Source: an uncultured Kordiimonas sp. (GTDB taxonomy: Bacteria; Pseudomonadota; Alphaproteobacteria; Sphingomonadales; Kordiimonadaceae). Taken from it: a stretch of 64,000 nt of DNA. Shown piece by piece: positions 43,981 to 53,382 of this stretch; within the stretch, counting starts at the first letter, position 1; every line of letters begins with the position of its first letter. The translations under genes were made by a program, and so were the position numbers. The stretch is taken from contig CANNEK010000002.1 of NCBI GenBank assembly GCA_947503625.1, positions 558,001-622,000 of the forward strand, given 5' to 3'. Under the pieces are notes generated by a model. That model was given only the letters and a program-made list of their open reading frames with translations. It did not search any database and was not told the DNA's origin.

Positions 43981-44858
43981 AAACGCAGGCGACCGCCAAG
44001 GAAAATCATCTGCGACCTGTCGCCGTCTTCAGATGTCGAGAAATAGTTGCTGCCATAATCATAGTAACGGACACCGCCGGTAAACCCGACTTTGTCGGTC
44101 AGGCGGTAGCTTGCGCCAAGCTCATAGGAGATGATGTTGCGGGCGTCATTTTCAATGCCATACAAATCTGAGCCTTCTGTGTATTCACTCATTGCAATCC
44201 GTGCGGACCATGTTGTTGCCTGATAGGACAGGCCAGCTTCAAATCCTTCAAGCTGTCTGGCAAACAAGCCGCTTTGGCGCATCAGGGACGCATCCACACC
44301 AAAGCCTGAATACCCAAGAGAAACGCCAGCTCTATATAGTGTTTCTGCCTGTCCTGCATCTGCAAAACCCGTGGTCGCAGAAAGTCCGTCAATGGACAGT
44401 CGATATTGGCTTTCCAGTGCAATTTCGAAGCCGCGGTCACTGCCCTCGCCCGGCTTGTCGCCACCAAAGCTCAAGCCGATTCGGGAGGTTGCTCCAAACA
44501 AGTCATGTGTATAGGTTCCGCGAACAGTGCCTGTTGGCGCCAAAAGCGAGGAAAAATCAGGCCTGTCGGTCAGGTCATCTGGTGAATTGTTAAGTCTGGG
44601 CCGCGAATCATTAAGCGAAAGAAAACCGGTTTCTTTTTTAAGACCTTCTTCACCAAGGCTCAAATCCAGGCCTCTAAGCTTGTCTGCCTTGGTTGGTTCA
44701 GCACTGGCCCGTTGTTTTGCAATTTGCTGCGCAATAAAGGCATCAAGGCTTTGCAGGAACCCGCTTGACTCAAAACGGGTTTTATCATCGGCAGCCGAAG
44801 CAACCGATACACATGCAATCGCAAGTGCTGATAAACCGTATTTCGTCAACTTATTCAT
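43977..44858 (-). CDS. Putative outer-membrane beta-barrel protein
   Basis: A 293-aa protein with a signal peptide (MNKLTKYGLSALAIACVSVASA), a helical, charged stretch to about residue 60, and then alternating strands with aromatic girdles. Examples are YRLSIDGLSATTGFADAG, SLGYSGFGVDAS and ISYELGASYRLTDKVGF. It ends in LRF, matching the C-terminal Phe signal used by the BAM complex. The overall pattern is like porin_4/MtrB-less barrels, with about 8-10 strands. No specific substrate can be given. Confidence 0.72.
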   Translation of the reverse strand: MNKLTKYGLSALAIACVSVASAADDKTRFESSGFLQSLDAFIAQQIAKQRASAEPTKADKLRGLDLSLGEEGLKKETGFLSLNDSRPRLNNSPDDLTDRPDFSSLLAPTGTVRGTYTHDLFGATSRIGLSFGGDKPGEGSDRGFEIALESQYRLSIDGLSATTGFADAGQAETLYRAGVSLGYSGFGVDASLMRQSGLFARQLEGFEAGLSYQATTWSARIAMSEYTEGSDLYGIENDARNIISYELGASYRLTDKVGFTGGVRYYDYGSNYFSTSEDGDRSQMIFLGGRLRF

Positions 44859-45105
44859 CGTCTGCTGCCACCGTGTCCCATTACTCTGGTCGCAAAAACC
44901 CTACCCCTAAGGTATGGATACTTTATTAAAGTGTGCAAGTCCTTCCGACAATTTTGCGGCAGGATGTGGCCTTGCCGCCACTATTCGACCACTTTTCGGG
45001 CTGGTCAGCGCCACTTCTGGTCGCTATAAGGCGCAATTGAATAAAAGCTGACAGGTTTTTTTCGATTAAACCACAGCAGTTAAGTTTTAGAGAGCGGGAC
45101 CCAGC

Positions 45106-45537
45106 ATGATTCGATTTGCGCGAGCGGCAGCAACAATAACCCTCGGCATGATGCTTACAGCATGCAGTATATTTGGTGGAGGCAATGACCAAAAAAGCCT
45201 AGGGCCGATTACAACCGCGATTGGTGTTAATGGCTATCTCTGGTCCGCGACACTCGATACACTGGCCTTCATGCCAATCGATAACGCCTACCCCAGTTCT
45301 GCTGCAATCATTACCGACTGGTATTCAACGGCAGATGCGCCGGACGAACGCGTTAAGGTGGCGGTGTATTTTCGCTCGGAACAACTTCGGTCTGACGGTG
45401 TAAAAGTTAACGTAATCCGGCAGGAACGCAGTAACAACAATTGGGTTACAGTACCCGTTCAGGCGTCTACTGCGCTTCAGATTGAGGAAGCAATTCTGTC
45501 TCGTGCCCGTGTTCTAAAAATTGAAGCCGATAACTAG
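45106..45537 (+). CDS. DUF3576 lipoprotein
   Basis: A 143-aa lipoprotein with the lipobox LTAC (acylated Cys at about 20), followed by GPITTAIGVNGYLWSATLDTL, typical of the alphaproteobacterial DUF3576 family. Its function is unknown. It is usually found directly before leuS-lptE-holA, as here (107 bases upstream), suggesting a link with outer-membrane assembly or just a conserved operon. Confidence 0.88.
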   Translation: MIRFARAAATITLGMMLTACSIFGGGNDQKSLGPITTAIGVNGYLWSATLDTLAFMPIDNAYPSSAAIITDWYSTADAPDERVKVAVYFRSEQLRSDGVKVNVIRQERSNNNWVTVPVQASTALQIEEAILSRARVLKIEADN

Positions 45538-45644
45538 ACCTTCAGTAAACCGCCCCTTTAAAAGAGGGAATCTAATAAAATGCGCGCGCAGGGAACACCT
45601 CCCTTAGGTCGCTCGCCGTTGTTCAAGTGATTCGAGAGACGATC

Positions 45645-48221
45645 ATGTCACGTTACAATGCAAAAGCTACCGAAGCGAAATGGCAGAAAACCTGGGCCGA
45701 AAACAAGACCTTCAAAACCGAAACGGTTTCTGACAAACCCAAATATTATGTGCTGGAGATGTTCCCCTATCCATCAGGGCGGGTGCATGTTGGCCATGTA
45801 AGAAACTATACGATGGGCGATGTGGTTGCCCGCTATCGCCGTGCTCAGGGTTTTGAGGTGATGCATCCCATGGGCTGGGATGCGTTTGGTATGCCGGCGG
45901 AAAATGCTGCGATGGAACGCAAAGTCCATCCCGCAGACTGGACCTACGACAATATCGCCAACATGCGGGAGCAGTTGAAACACGTTGGTCTTGCCATCGA
46001 CTGGGACCGTGAGTTTGCAACCTGCGACCCGGAATATTACGGCCAGGAACAGCAGATTTTTATCGACTTCTACAATGCTGGCCTCGTGTACCGGAAAGAG
46101 AGCTGGGTCAACTGGGACCCGGTTGACAATACGGTTCTTGCCAACGAGCAGGTAATCGACGGCAAGGGTTGGCGGTCTGGCGCTGAGGTGGAGCGCCGCC
46201 AGCTTTCCCAGTGGTTCCTGAAAATCACAGATTTTGCTGACGAATTGCTGGAAGGGCTTAGCACCCTTGAGCGCTGGCCAGACAAGGTTCGCCTGATGCA
46301 GGAGAACTGGATTGGCAGGTCTGAAGGCCTGAAATTCGACTTTGATGTTGTTGATGCGCCTGAAGGCATAGTGCCAAAAATACCTGTTTATACGACCCGG
46401 CCTGATACAATCTTCGGCGCAAGTTTTTGTGCAATTTCAGCCGATCATCCGCTCGCGGCGCAGCTCGCACAAGACAACCCCGAGGTTGCAGCCTTCGTCG
46501 AGGAGTGCCGGCAAACAGGTACCACCGAGGAAGCGATCGAAAAGGCGGAAAAAAAGGGTTTCGATACCGGTTTGAAAGTTTATCACCCTTTTGACCGAAG
46601 CTGGACCATGCCGGTTTACATCGCAAACTTTGTATTGATGGATTATGGCACGGGCGCCATTTTTGCCTGTCCTGCCGGTGACCAGCGCGATCTTGATTTT
46701 GCGCGCAAATATGATCTGCCCGTGTTGCCGATTGTTTTGCCCGCGGACAGCGATCCCGAGACATTCGAGATTGGCGACGAGGCCTATGTTGGGCCGGGCA
46801 CCATGTATAACTCCCGCTTCCTTGATGGCATGGATATTGACGCAGCCAAAGCGGCAGTGATTGACCGCGCAGAAGAGGAAGGCTGGGGTGAGCGCACAGT
46901 TAACTTCCGATTGCGCGATTGGGGGGTATCCCGCCAACGTTATTGGGGCACGCCTATCCCGTTTGTTCATTGTGACGATTGTGGTGTTGTGCCGGTTAAA
47001 CCTGAAAACCTTCCCGTCAAGTTGCCAGATGACGTTTCATTTGAAACACCGGGCAACCCGCTGGAGCATCACCCCACGTGGAAAAATACCGAGTGTCCTT
47101 CCTGTGGAAAGCCCGCTCGCCGCGAAACCGACACCATGGACACCTTTGTTGACAGCAGCTGGTATTTTCTCCGGTTCTGCTCTCCGGATGCTGATGAGCC
47201 ATTTGACACCAAGACGGTTAATGAGTGGATGCCGGTGAACCAGTATATCGGCGGCGTGGAACACGCGATTCTTCACCTTTTGTACGCACGCTTCTTCACC
47301 CGTGCGCTGAAAAAGGTTGGGCGCACATCGATTGAGGAACCATTTGAGGGCCTGTTTACACAGGGCATGGTTAATCATGTCACTTACAAGGACAGCGGCG
47401 GTGAGTGGGTCTTCCCGGAAGATGTTCGAAAGAAGGAAGACGGTACCCTTGTTCGCAGTGATAATGGTCTGACAGTCAGTGAAGGCCGAATTGAGAAAAT
47501 GTCCAAGTCCAAGCGTAACGTGGTAGACCCGGACGATATTATTGATCAGTACGGCGCTGATACAGCTCGCTGGTTTGTGCTTTCTGATAGCCCGCCAGAG
47601 CGCGATCTCTTGTGGACCGAAGCGGGCATTGAAGGTGCCTGGCGATTTGTGCAGCGTATCTACCGAATGGTGGAAAACCCCGTTGTTGCTCTTGCGCCGG
47701 TGGGTGCGGAGATGCCTGACATGCTTTCTGACAATGCGACAAGCCTCAGAAAAGCGACACACAAAACAATCAAGGGCGTAACCGCAGATATTGAAAACCT
47801 CCATTTCAACAAAGCCGTTGCTCGACTGTATGAATTCGCCAATGCAATCAGTGCTGCAACAGAAGGTGTAGGCATCGCCGAAGCCATGCGCGAAGCGACA
47901 GAAGTTCTGGTGTTGATGGTTGGTCCGGCAATGCCGCACCTGGCGGAAGAGATGTGGGCGCGCCTTGGACATTCGTCTCTGGTGGCAGACACGGCCTGGC
48001 CACAAGCGATTGAAGCGCTCACTGTCGATGCGACGGTTAAGATGGCCGTGCAGGTCAATGGTAAGGTGCGTGACACCATCGAAGTTGCTAAAGAGCTCGA
48101 TAAAAAAGCTGTGGAAGATATTGCATTGGCACGGCCTGCTGTGCAGAAGTTCACAGACGGTAATACGATCCGTAAAGTGATTGTTGTTCCTGGTCGTATC
48201 GTTAACATCGTGGCGAACTGA
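45645..48221 (+). CDS. leuS: Leucyl-tRNA synthetase
   Basis: Class I aminoacyl-tRNA synthetase charging tRNA-Leu. The 858-aa protein has the HIGH-type motif [16 protein letters not shown], an editing (CP1) domain with [10 protein letters not shown], the KMSKS motif [13 protein letters not shown] and a C-terminal anticodon-binding domain. The length is standard. ATG 45645 has GAGAG upstream; the frame also allows GTG 45627. The stop overlaps the lptE start by one base (TGATG). Confidence 0.97.
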   Translation: MSRYNAKATEAKWQKTWAENKTFKTETVSDKPKYYVLEMFPYPSGRVHVGHVRNYTMGDVVARYRRAQGFEVMHPMGWDAFGMPAENAAMERKVHPADWTYDNIANMREQLKHVGLAIDWDREFATCDPEYYGQEQQIFIDFYNAGLVYRKESWVNWDPVDNTVLANEQVIDGKGWRSGAEVERRQLSQWFLKITDFADELLEGLSTLERWPDKVRLMQENWIGRSEGLKFDFDVVDAPEGIVPKIPVYTTRPDTIFGASFCAISADHPLAAQLAQDNPEVAAFVEECRQTGTTEEAIEKAEKKGFDTGLKVYHPFDRSWTMPVYIANFVLMDYGTGAIFACPAGDQRDLDFARKYDLPVLPIVLPADSDPETFEIGDEAYVGPGTMYNSRFLDGMDIDAAKAAVIDRAEEEGWGERTVNFRLRDWGVSRQRYWGTPIPFVHCDDCGVVPVKPENLPVKLPDDVSFETPGNPLEHHPTWKNTECPSCGKPARRETDTMDTFVDSSWYFLRFCSPDADEPFDTKTVNEWMPVNQYIGGVEHAILHLLYARFFTRALKKVGRTSIEEPFEGLFTQGMVNHVTYKDSGGEWVFPEDVRKKEDGTLVRSDNGLTVSEGRIEKMSKSKRNVVDPDDIIDQYGADTARWFVLSDSPPERDLLWTEAGIEGAWRFVQRIYRMVENPVVALAPVGAEMPDMLSDNATSLRKATHKTIKGVTADIENLHFNKAVARLYEFANAISAATEGVGIAEAMREATEVLVLMVGPAMPHLAEEMWARLGHSSLVADTAWPQAIEALTVDATVKMAVQVNGKVRDTIEVAKELDKKAVEDIALARPAVQKFTDGNTIRKVIVVPGRIVNIVAN

Positions 48222-48733
48222 TGAAATTTCTTGCTGTCATTCCCCTTCTGTTTTTATCCGCATGCGGTTTTCAGCCGCTCTATGAGGCAGGAGGGTCTTC
48301 GACTGCAATGCAGGCGCACCTTGCAAGTGTAGAAGTTGGCCCCATTGCCGACCGGCTTGGTCAGGTTATGCGCAACCGCCTGGTGTCGCGGTTGAACGCT
48401 GGCGCGCGCGCGGAATACCGGCTGGATGTTGTTTTGGAACAAACAAGCGAAACATACGGCATTCGCCCTGACACCGCGGCAACACAGGAACAGTTGACGC
48501 TGGTTGCCAACATGCGGTTGGTTTCATTGTCTGACGGTGAGCCGGTGTTGGAACAGTCTTTCCGCGCCCGCACATCTTTCGATCTCGTTCTTTCGGATTT
48601 TGCTACCGTTTCGCAGCGGGAAGACTCGGCCCAGAGGCTGGCCCTGGATCTGGCCGAGCGTATTCATCGCCGTGTCGCCCTGCACTTTGCGCAGGACGCG
48701 GCTGATGAAGGTGTTGAGGTCGATGAAGGTTAG
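48221..48733 (+). CDS. lptE: LPS-assembly lipoprotein LptE
   Basis: Outer-membrane lipoprotein that plugs LptD during lipopolysaccharide insertion. The 170-aa protein has a lipoprotein signal peptide [21 protein letters not shown] with lipobox SAC, the CGFQPLY start typical of alphaproteobacterial LptE, and a conserved end region EDSAQRLALDLAERIHRRVALHF (in part). It is coupled to leuS by TGATG and overlaps holA by 11 bases. Confidence 0.92.
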   Translation: MKFLAVIPLLFLSACGFQPLYEAGGSSTAMQAHLASVEVGPIADRLGQVMRNRLVSRLNAGARAEYRLDVVLEQTSETYGIRPDTAATQEQLTLVANMRLVSLSDGEPVLEQSFRARTSFDLVLSDFATVSQREDSAQRLALDLAERIHRRVALHFAQDAADEGVEVDEG

Positions 48734-49742
48734 TCCGCGCGACATTGCCTCCTTTCTGAAAAGCGTTCCGGTAAATGCGCGTGCCGTTCTGGTTTATGGC
48801 CGTGACGACGGGCTTGTGCGGGAACGGGCACAAACCGTTGGCAAACAGATTGCTGAAGACTTGTCTGACCCGTTTCAGGTGGTCCGTCTGGGTCCTGAGG
48901 CGGTCAAGGGAAACCCCTCCATTTTACTCGACGAAATCGCTGCAATCTCGATGATGGGCGGCAGGCGGCTTGTTCGTCTTGAGGGTGCAGGCCCAGAGTC
49001 GGCTGACGCTGTTAAGCTGGTTCTTGATAGCGATCAGGGTGACGGGCTTCTGGTAATTACCGGCGGTGACCTGAAACCGACGTCTGCGCTGAGGAAGGCC
49101 TGTGAGGCCGCGAAAAATGCCTATGCTATTGCCTGTTATGAAGACAGCGCGCAGGATTTGTTCGGGCTGGTGCAATCGACATTGTCGAGTGCGGGCCTTG
49201 GTGCCAGCCAGGATGCCGTGAGCTATCTGGTTGATAATCTGGGTGGTGACCGCATGGTCTCTCGCTCGGAGCTGGACAAACTGGTTCTTTATATGGGGGA
49301 CGAGGGTGGCCAGGTTACACTTGAAGACGCAAAAGCGTGCGTTGGTGATACGGCGGCCCTTGGGCTTAACCAGATTGCCGAGGCCGTTACCGCCGGCAAC
49401 ATGAAAAATCTGGAAAAGTTTCTGGAGCGCGCGTGGACTTCAGGCGAAAACGCAATCGCAATCCTGCGGACGCTGCAAAACCGGCTCATGCGACTGCACC
49501 TTGCCCGCGGATATGTAGAATCCGGCATGAATCCGATGGAAGCGGTGAACAAGCTCCGTCCGCCAGTTTTTTTTGCAGAGAAAGACAAGTTTGCTCGTGA
49601 AGTAAACGGGTGGTCATCTTCGAAACTGGAGCAAGCACTCAACATTCTCATAGAGGCCGAGCTTGATTGCAAAACCACGGGCAACCCGGCGGATGTGATT
49701 TGCGCTCGTGCGCTTCTCAGGCTCGCCAAAGCCGTTCGGTAG
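48723..49742 (+). CDS. holA: DNA polymerase III delta subunit
   Basis: Clamp-loader subunit that opens the beta clamp. The 339-aa protein has the N-terminal FLKSVPVNARAVLVYGRDDGLVRERA (in part), the LDEIAAISMMGGRRLVRLEG clamp-binding region, and the helical C-terminal domain (GENAIAILRTLQNRLMRLHLA). ATG 48723 has GAGG upstream and overlaps lptE; a frame extending further upstream is an overlap artefact. It converges on the DUF4199 gene with an 8-base gap. Confidence 0.93.
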   Translation: MKVSPRDIASFLKSVPVNARAVLVYGRDDGLVRERAQTVGKQIAEDLSDPFQVVRLGPEAVKGNPSILLDEIAAISMMGGRRLVRLEGAGPESADAVKLVLDSDQGDGLLVITGGDLKPTSALRKACEAAKNAYAIACYEDSAQDLFGLVQSTLSSAGLGASQDAVSYLVDNLGGDRMVSRSELDKLVLYMGDEGGQVTLEDAKACVGDTAALGLNQIAEAVTAGNMKNLEKFLERAWTSGENAIAILRTLQNRLMRLHLARGYVESGMNPMEAVNKLRPPVFFAEKDKFAREVNGWSSSKLEQALNILIEAELDCKTTGNPADVICARALLRLAKAVR

Positions 49743-49750
49743 AATGTGGA

Positions 49751-50266
49751 CTAGCTTCGTAGCTTGTGAACAAATGCCAGCAAGACGCTGATCGGGATAC
49801 CCAGCATTACAACCGTTGATCCCATCACGGTGAACTGGGTGAAGGGGTGCATGAACATTGCCTTGTCGGCCTCCAGCTCTGCGACCATGCGCTCATATTC
49901 CGGGCCTGATTGCACGGGTAGTTGCGAAATATAATAATTATAATAGGTATCCAGGAATTCCGGGTTAATCACGGTGGAATAGGCCACATTGTAAAGGCCG
50001 AAAATTACGCCTGCGACCAGTGACGCCATTGTACCAACCAAAACCCTCTGCCACAGGGTGGTGGCTATATCACCGTTGGTTTTTTCCAGCTCCTGCATCG
50101 CCAGATACAGCACAGCCAGGCTGACCACCATGGCCGCATAACCAAAGACCTCTGCAATATCAAAATGAGAAGGATCCGTAGTCGGGTAAAGGATATGAGA
50201 TGCCAGAAGAAAAGCCATCATTATGGCTCCGCTAATACCACCCCATTTTAATGCTAGTTTTCCCAT
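49751..50266 (-). CDS. DUF4199-type membrane protein
   Basis: A 171-aa protein with four predicted membrane helices (about 7-28, 37-58, 70-95 and 140-168) and a long loop containing INPEFLDTYYNYYISQL before the last helix. This plan, with a Tyr-rich loop, matches DUF4199 proteins. AGGAG lies 7 bases before ATG 50266. It follows a membrane-anchored LuxR-type regulator by 83 bases on the same strand. Such pairs occur in several bacteria; the function is unknown. Confidence 0.75.
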   Translation of the reverse strand: MGKLALKWGGISGAIMMAFLLASHILYPTTDPSHFDIAEVFGYAAMVVSLAVLYLAMQELEKTNGDIATTLWQRVLVGTMASLVAGVIFGLYNVAYSTVINPEFLDTYYNYYISQLPVQSGPEYERMVAELEADKAMFMHPFTQFTVMGSTVVMLGIPISVLLAFVHKLRS

Positions 50267-50349
50267 GTCGAAGCTCCTGTTGCCTGCGGTGCGTCCTTTT
50301 TGCGACTGTTTGAGCCCGATGTCTTCACCCATTCGGGTGATTGCAGGCG

Positions 50350-50766
50350 CTAAGCCACTATTTTCAGCAGTTTGGCTTCTGCCGCTGCCTGGGTTCGATT
50401 GCTGACACCCAACTTGGCATTGATGTTTTTCAGGTGGGTTTTCACCGTATTCTGCGTGATATTCAGCTGGTCCGCGATTTCAGCGTTGGTGTAGCCGTGG
50501 CACATGAACAAGAGCACATCAAGCTCGCGGTCACTGAAGTCACCGCGATTGACGATCTGCAGTTCCGGCTGCGATTCCACTGTATTTTTTGTCTGTTGTT
50601 GGAAGCGGTAGGCGATAAAAATACCAAGTCCCAGGGACAGAAGAGCAACCAGGCCAATATAGGCATCGAGGTCTGTCAGGCGCGTGACATATGACCGCTT
50701 GGCAGTTTCAACCATCACCAGAAATAGTGCTAACAAACCGCCATATCGCAGTATTGTCGATCTCAT
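50350..50766 (-). CDS. Membrane-anchored LuxR-type regulator
   Basis: A 138-aa protein with two N-terminal membrane helices (about 6-24 and 35-54) and a C-terminal GerE/LuxR helix-turn-helix (FSDRELDVLLFMCHGYTNAEI, in part, and NTVKTHLKNINAKLGVSNR). It has no receiver or autoinducer domain. The regulator would bind DNA from the membrane, as CadC does, possibly in response to its DUF4199 neighbour. It is divergent from nothing nearby; the gap upstream is 114 bases. Confidence 0.83.
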   Translation of the reverse strand: MRSTILRYGGLLALFLVMVETAKRSYVTRLTDLDAYIGLVALLSLGLGIFIAYRFQQQTKNTVESQPELQIVNRGDFSDRELDVLLFMCHGYTNAEIADQLNITQNTVKTHLKNINAKLGVSNRTQAAAEAKLLKIVA

Positions 50767-50880
50767 ACCTGATCACCTGTTGTCCGCGAGGCTTCAGCAA
50801 CTGGTAAGTCCAATGCCACCGGATAATGATCGAAAAAAGCCTCGATGCCCAACGAAATGTTACTGACATGTAGTTGGGTG

Positions 50881-51861
50881 TTAACGAGGGACTGAAAAAG
50901 TGCCGTGCAGTTTTCTATAGTCAGTTGGGCTGAGGCCAAGGCGCTTCTCGAATACCTGAATTAGGTGCTGGGCGTTTGAAAAACCGCTCAGCACCGCGAC
51001 CTGTTTGAGGGGGGCGCTCCTTCGCTCCAATATCGTGCGTGCGATATCGAGCCGCAGGGATTCGATGTATCGAGCCGGTGTTTTGCCGGTTACAGATACA
51101 AATTTTCTGTGAAAAGTGCGGGCGCTCATGCATGCGTGGCGCGCACAGTCTGCAACAGCAATCGGGTCAGACAGGTTGTCGGATATCCATTGAAGGGTCG
51201 CAGCCAGAGGGCCGTCCGCCTTTGCTTGCCCTTCGAGAAGCGGACTGAACTGAGACTGGTTGCCGGGGCGGTGCGCATAAACCACGAGCCGTCGTGCGAT
51301 TGCGATTGCGACATGGGGCCCGCAATCTTCTGCGACCAGCGCAAGGCACATGTCGATGCCTGTTGTAACCCCGGCAGAGGTCCAGACGTTGCCGTCCCGA
51401 ACATAGATCGAATCGCCGTCAACCTCCACATGCGGGTACAGCTGCGCAAGCGGTTCTGTGCCTTGCCAGTGTGTGGCCACGCGCTTCCCGTCAACAAGCC
51501 CCGCAGCAGCAAGCGCAAAAACACCGGTACATACCGAAGTAATTCTTCTGGCTGTTTGCGCACATTCACGGAGCCACAGCCTGAAACCGGTGTCTGATGA
51601 GATGCGGTTCAAGGCGGCTGACTGGCCTCCAACGACGATCAGCGTGTCAATCCCGGCAGGGTTTATGTCCTGAAACGGTTTTGTTTCAAGGGCCAGGCCG
51701 CTTGATGTTTGCGTGCGGGTCCCGTCGAGACTGGCAACGGTTATTTGATAACGAACATCGCTCTTCTCATCGTTTGCCGAGGCAAAAACCTGAAACGGCC
51801 CTGCAATATCAAGAAGCTGTGCATCATTATACGCAACAATCACGATGTTTTTCGGGGCCAT
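50881..51861 (-). CDS. GlxA-family regulator (DJ-1/PfpI domain + AraC helix-turn-helix)
   Basis: A 326-aa regulator with an N-terminal DJ-1/PfpI-like domain (VIVAYNDAQLLDIAGPFQVF, SVCTGVFALAAAGLVDGK with a conserved cysteine) and a C-terminal AraC-type double helix-turn-helix (CARHACMSARTFHRKF and QHLIQVFEKRLGLSPTDYR). This is the GlxA/FtrA architecture, where the DJ-1 domain binds a small molecule. ATG 51861 is favoured by GGAG 6 bases upstream. It is divergent from a second DJ-1 gene, 95 bases away, the likely target. Confidence 0.9.
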   Translation of the reverse strand: MAPKNIVIVAYNDAQLLDIAGPFQVFASANDEKSDVRYQITVASLDGTRTQTSSGLALETKPFQDINPAGIDTLIVVGGQSAALNRISSDTGFRLWLRECAQTARRITSVCTGVFALAAAGLVDGKRVATHWQGTEPLAQLYPHVEVDGDSIYVRDGNVWTSAGVTTGIDMCLALVAEDCGPHVAIAIARRLVVYAHRPGNQSQFSPLLEGQAKADGPLAATLQWISDNLSDPIAVADCARHACMSARTFHRKFVSVTGKTPARYIESLRLDIARTILERRSAPLKQVAVLSGFSNAQHLIQVFEKRLGLSPTDYRKLHGTFSVPR

Positions 51862-51956
51862 CTGCATCTCCGTAAATGGCAGTAAAACAAACTAATATGA
51901 CATTTACGCCATCACTTCAAGATCGTAGCCTTGCGCCAGCATCAAAGGAGGAAATG

Positions 51957-52649
51957 ATGGCAGTGCATATTGGCTTGGTTTTATATCCCGATCTTACGCA
52001 GCTGGATCTCAGCGGGCCCTTCGAGGTGTTTTCCCGTATGCCGGGAGCCGAGGTCCATCTTGTTTGGAAGTCTCTTGAACCGGTTCGGGCAGATACTGGC
52101 CTTCAGCTCCTGCCGACAACGAGGATGGCGGACTGTCCGCAGTTTGATGTCATTTGCGTGCCCGGTGGCCCCGGCCAGATTGACCTGATGGAAGATGCAA
52201 CGTTACTGGATTTCCTGCTTAGTCAGGCTCGGGAGGCCAAGTTTGTTACATCGGTTTGCACGGGCTCTCTCATTCTCGGTGCAGCAGGTCTTCTCGAAGG
52301 TTACAAGGCGTCCACATATTGGGCCTGTACGGACCTGCTGCAAAAATATGGTGCCATTTACGAACCGGGCCGCGTGGTCAAGGACCGAAATCGTATCACC
52401 GGTGGCGGTGTCACCGCGGGTATTGATTTCGCGCTGACTGTCGTTGCAGAACTCGCGGGTGAGCAGGTAGCAAAAATGATCCAACTCTCGATCGAATACA
52501 ACCCCGCGCCGCCGTTCAGTTGTGGCCATCCAGATGTGGCTGACCCGCACATTGTCGAGGCAATGCGCGCGCTGATGAGCGACCGACTGGAAGCACGGCA
52601 GTTGCAAGCCGCCACGAAAAGCCAAAACAAGGCCGAAGCTGCTGATTAA
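51957..52649 (+). CDS. DJ-1/PfpI family protein, isonitrile hydratase-like
   Basis: A 230-aa DJ-1-fold protein: LYPDLTQLDLSGPFEVFSRM, ICVPGGPGQIDLM and the cysteine elbow TSVCTGSLILGAAGLLEGYK. GGGVTAGIDFALTVVAELAG is also typical of isonitrile (isocyanide) hydratase InhA and its relatives. That enzyme converts isonitriles to N-formamides; the assignment here is by family resemblance only. AGGAGG ends 5 bases before ATG 51957. It is divergent from a GlxA-type regulator and its stop overlaps the convergent TetR gene. Confidence 0.85.
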   Translation: MAVHIGLVLYPDLTQLDLSGPFEVFSRMPGAEVHLVWKSLEPVRADTGLQLLPTTRMADCPQFDVICVPGGPGQIDLMEDATLLDFLLSQAREAKFVTSVCTGSLILGAAGLLEGYKASTYWACTDLLQKYGAIYEPGRVVKDRNRITGGGVTAGIDFALTVVAELAGEQVAKMIQLSIEYNPAPPFSCGHPDVADPHIVEAMRALMSDRLEARQLQAATKSQNKAEAAD

Positions 52650-53305
52650 GTTCGAGGGCTCATTGTGAGATAGCCGTATGCAAAATCCGCAACTTCCTCG
52701 ACAAAGTCCTGATCTGACAGGTTTTCGGTCCAGGCACCGGTTTGTTTTTTAAACAGCCCGCGCTCGATAAAGATATTGTTAAAATAGTATGCCAGCATTG
52801 CCGCAGCCTTATCCTTGTCGTTGTGGGTTATTTCCGCTGCATAAAGAGCGATGATGGCTTGCATCGCGACCAGCAGGGCGGATTCAAATTGATCGCCTTC
52901 CGTGCCCAGCAGGTCAAGGTGGCTGCGGCCATGCAGATAGATGGCACGCATTAAATGGTTTTGTTGTTGCAACTGCCGCCAGCCAGCGCCAGCAATCCTG
53001 TGCAGGGCCTGCCTAAGTGTACATTTTTCTATATCTGCCCGGGCACCCGGCGACGCGGACCACTCCCGAAGGCGCTCCAGATAAAGGTCAATCAACACAG
53101 GGATAAAGCCCTGTTTTTTATCGAATCGACGGTAAACTGACGCCGGGGACACGCCCGCCGTTGCAGCAATTTCAGCGACACTGATGTCTGCAAAATCTTT
53201 GGTTTCGAGCAATTTCTCCAGTGCTTTCAATAAACTGTCCCGGGTTTGTTTTGACCGGCTCTGATGGGTTTTTTTTGCGCCTTGACTCACAGTATCGGGT
53301 TCCAT
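52646..53305 (-). CDS. TetR-family regulator next to CPBP protease
   Basis: A 219-aa TetR regulator with an N-terminal helix-turn-helix (FADISVAEIAATAGVSPASV, YRRFDKKQGF). The C-terminal ligand domain is helical. A palindrome lies 8 bases upstream of its ATG, and a CPBP membrane protease gene is divergent beyond it. Its 3' end overlaps the DJ-1 gene by 4 bases, so the two are convergent. Effector unknown. Confidence 0.88.
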   Translation of the reverse strand: MEPDTVSQGAKKTHQSRSKQTRDSLLKALEKLLETKDFADISVAEIAATAGVSPASVYRRFDKKQGFIPVLIDLYLERLREWSASPGARADIEKCTLRQALHRIAGAGWRQLQQQNHLMRAIYLHGRSHLDLLGTEGDQFESALLVAMQAIIALYAAEITHNDKDKAAAMLAYYFNNIFIERGLFKKQTGAWTENLSDQDFVEEVADFAYGYLTMSPRT

Positions 53306-53312
53306 ATGTAAA

Positions 53313-53329
53313 TGTAAATTACGTTTACA
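53313..53329. promoter_or_regulatory. Palindromic operator between TetR and CPBP genes
   Basis: Perfect 6-base arms TGTAAA and TTTACA are separated by TTACG. The site is 8 bases from the TetR start and 54 bases from the CPBP start, well placed to control both. Confidence 0.7.
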
Positions 53330-53382
53330 AAATAATGATAATGATCAATAAAATCAACAAAAAACAACTCAAAGGACAATTA

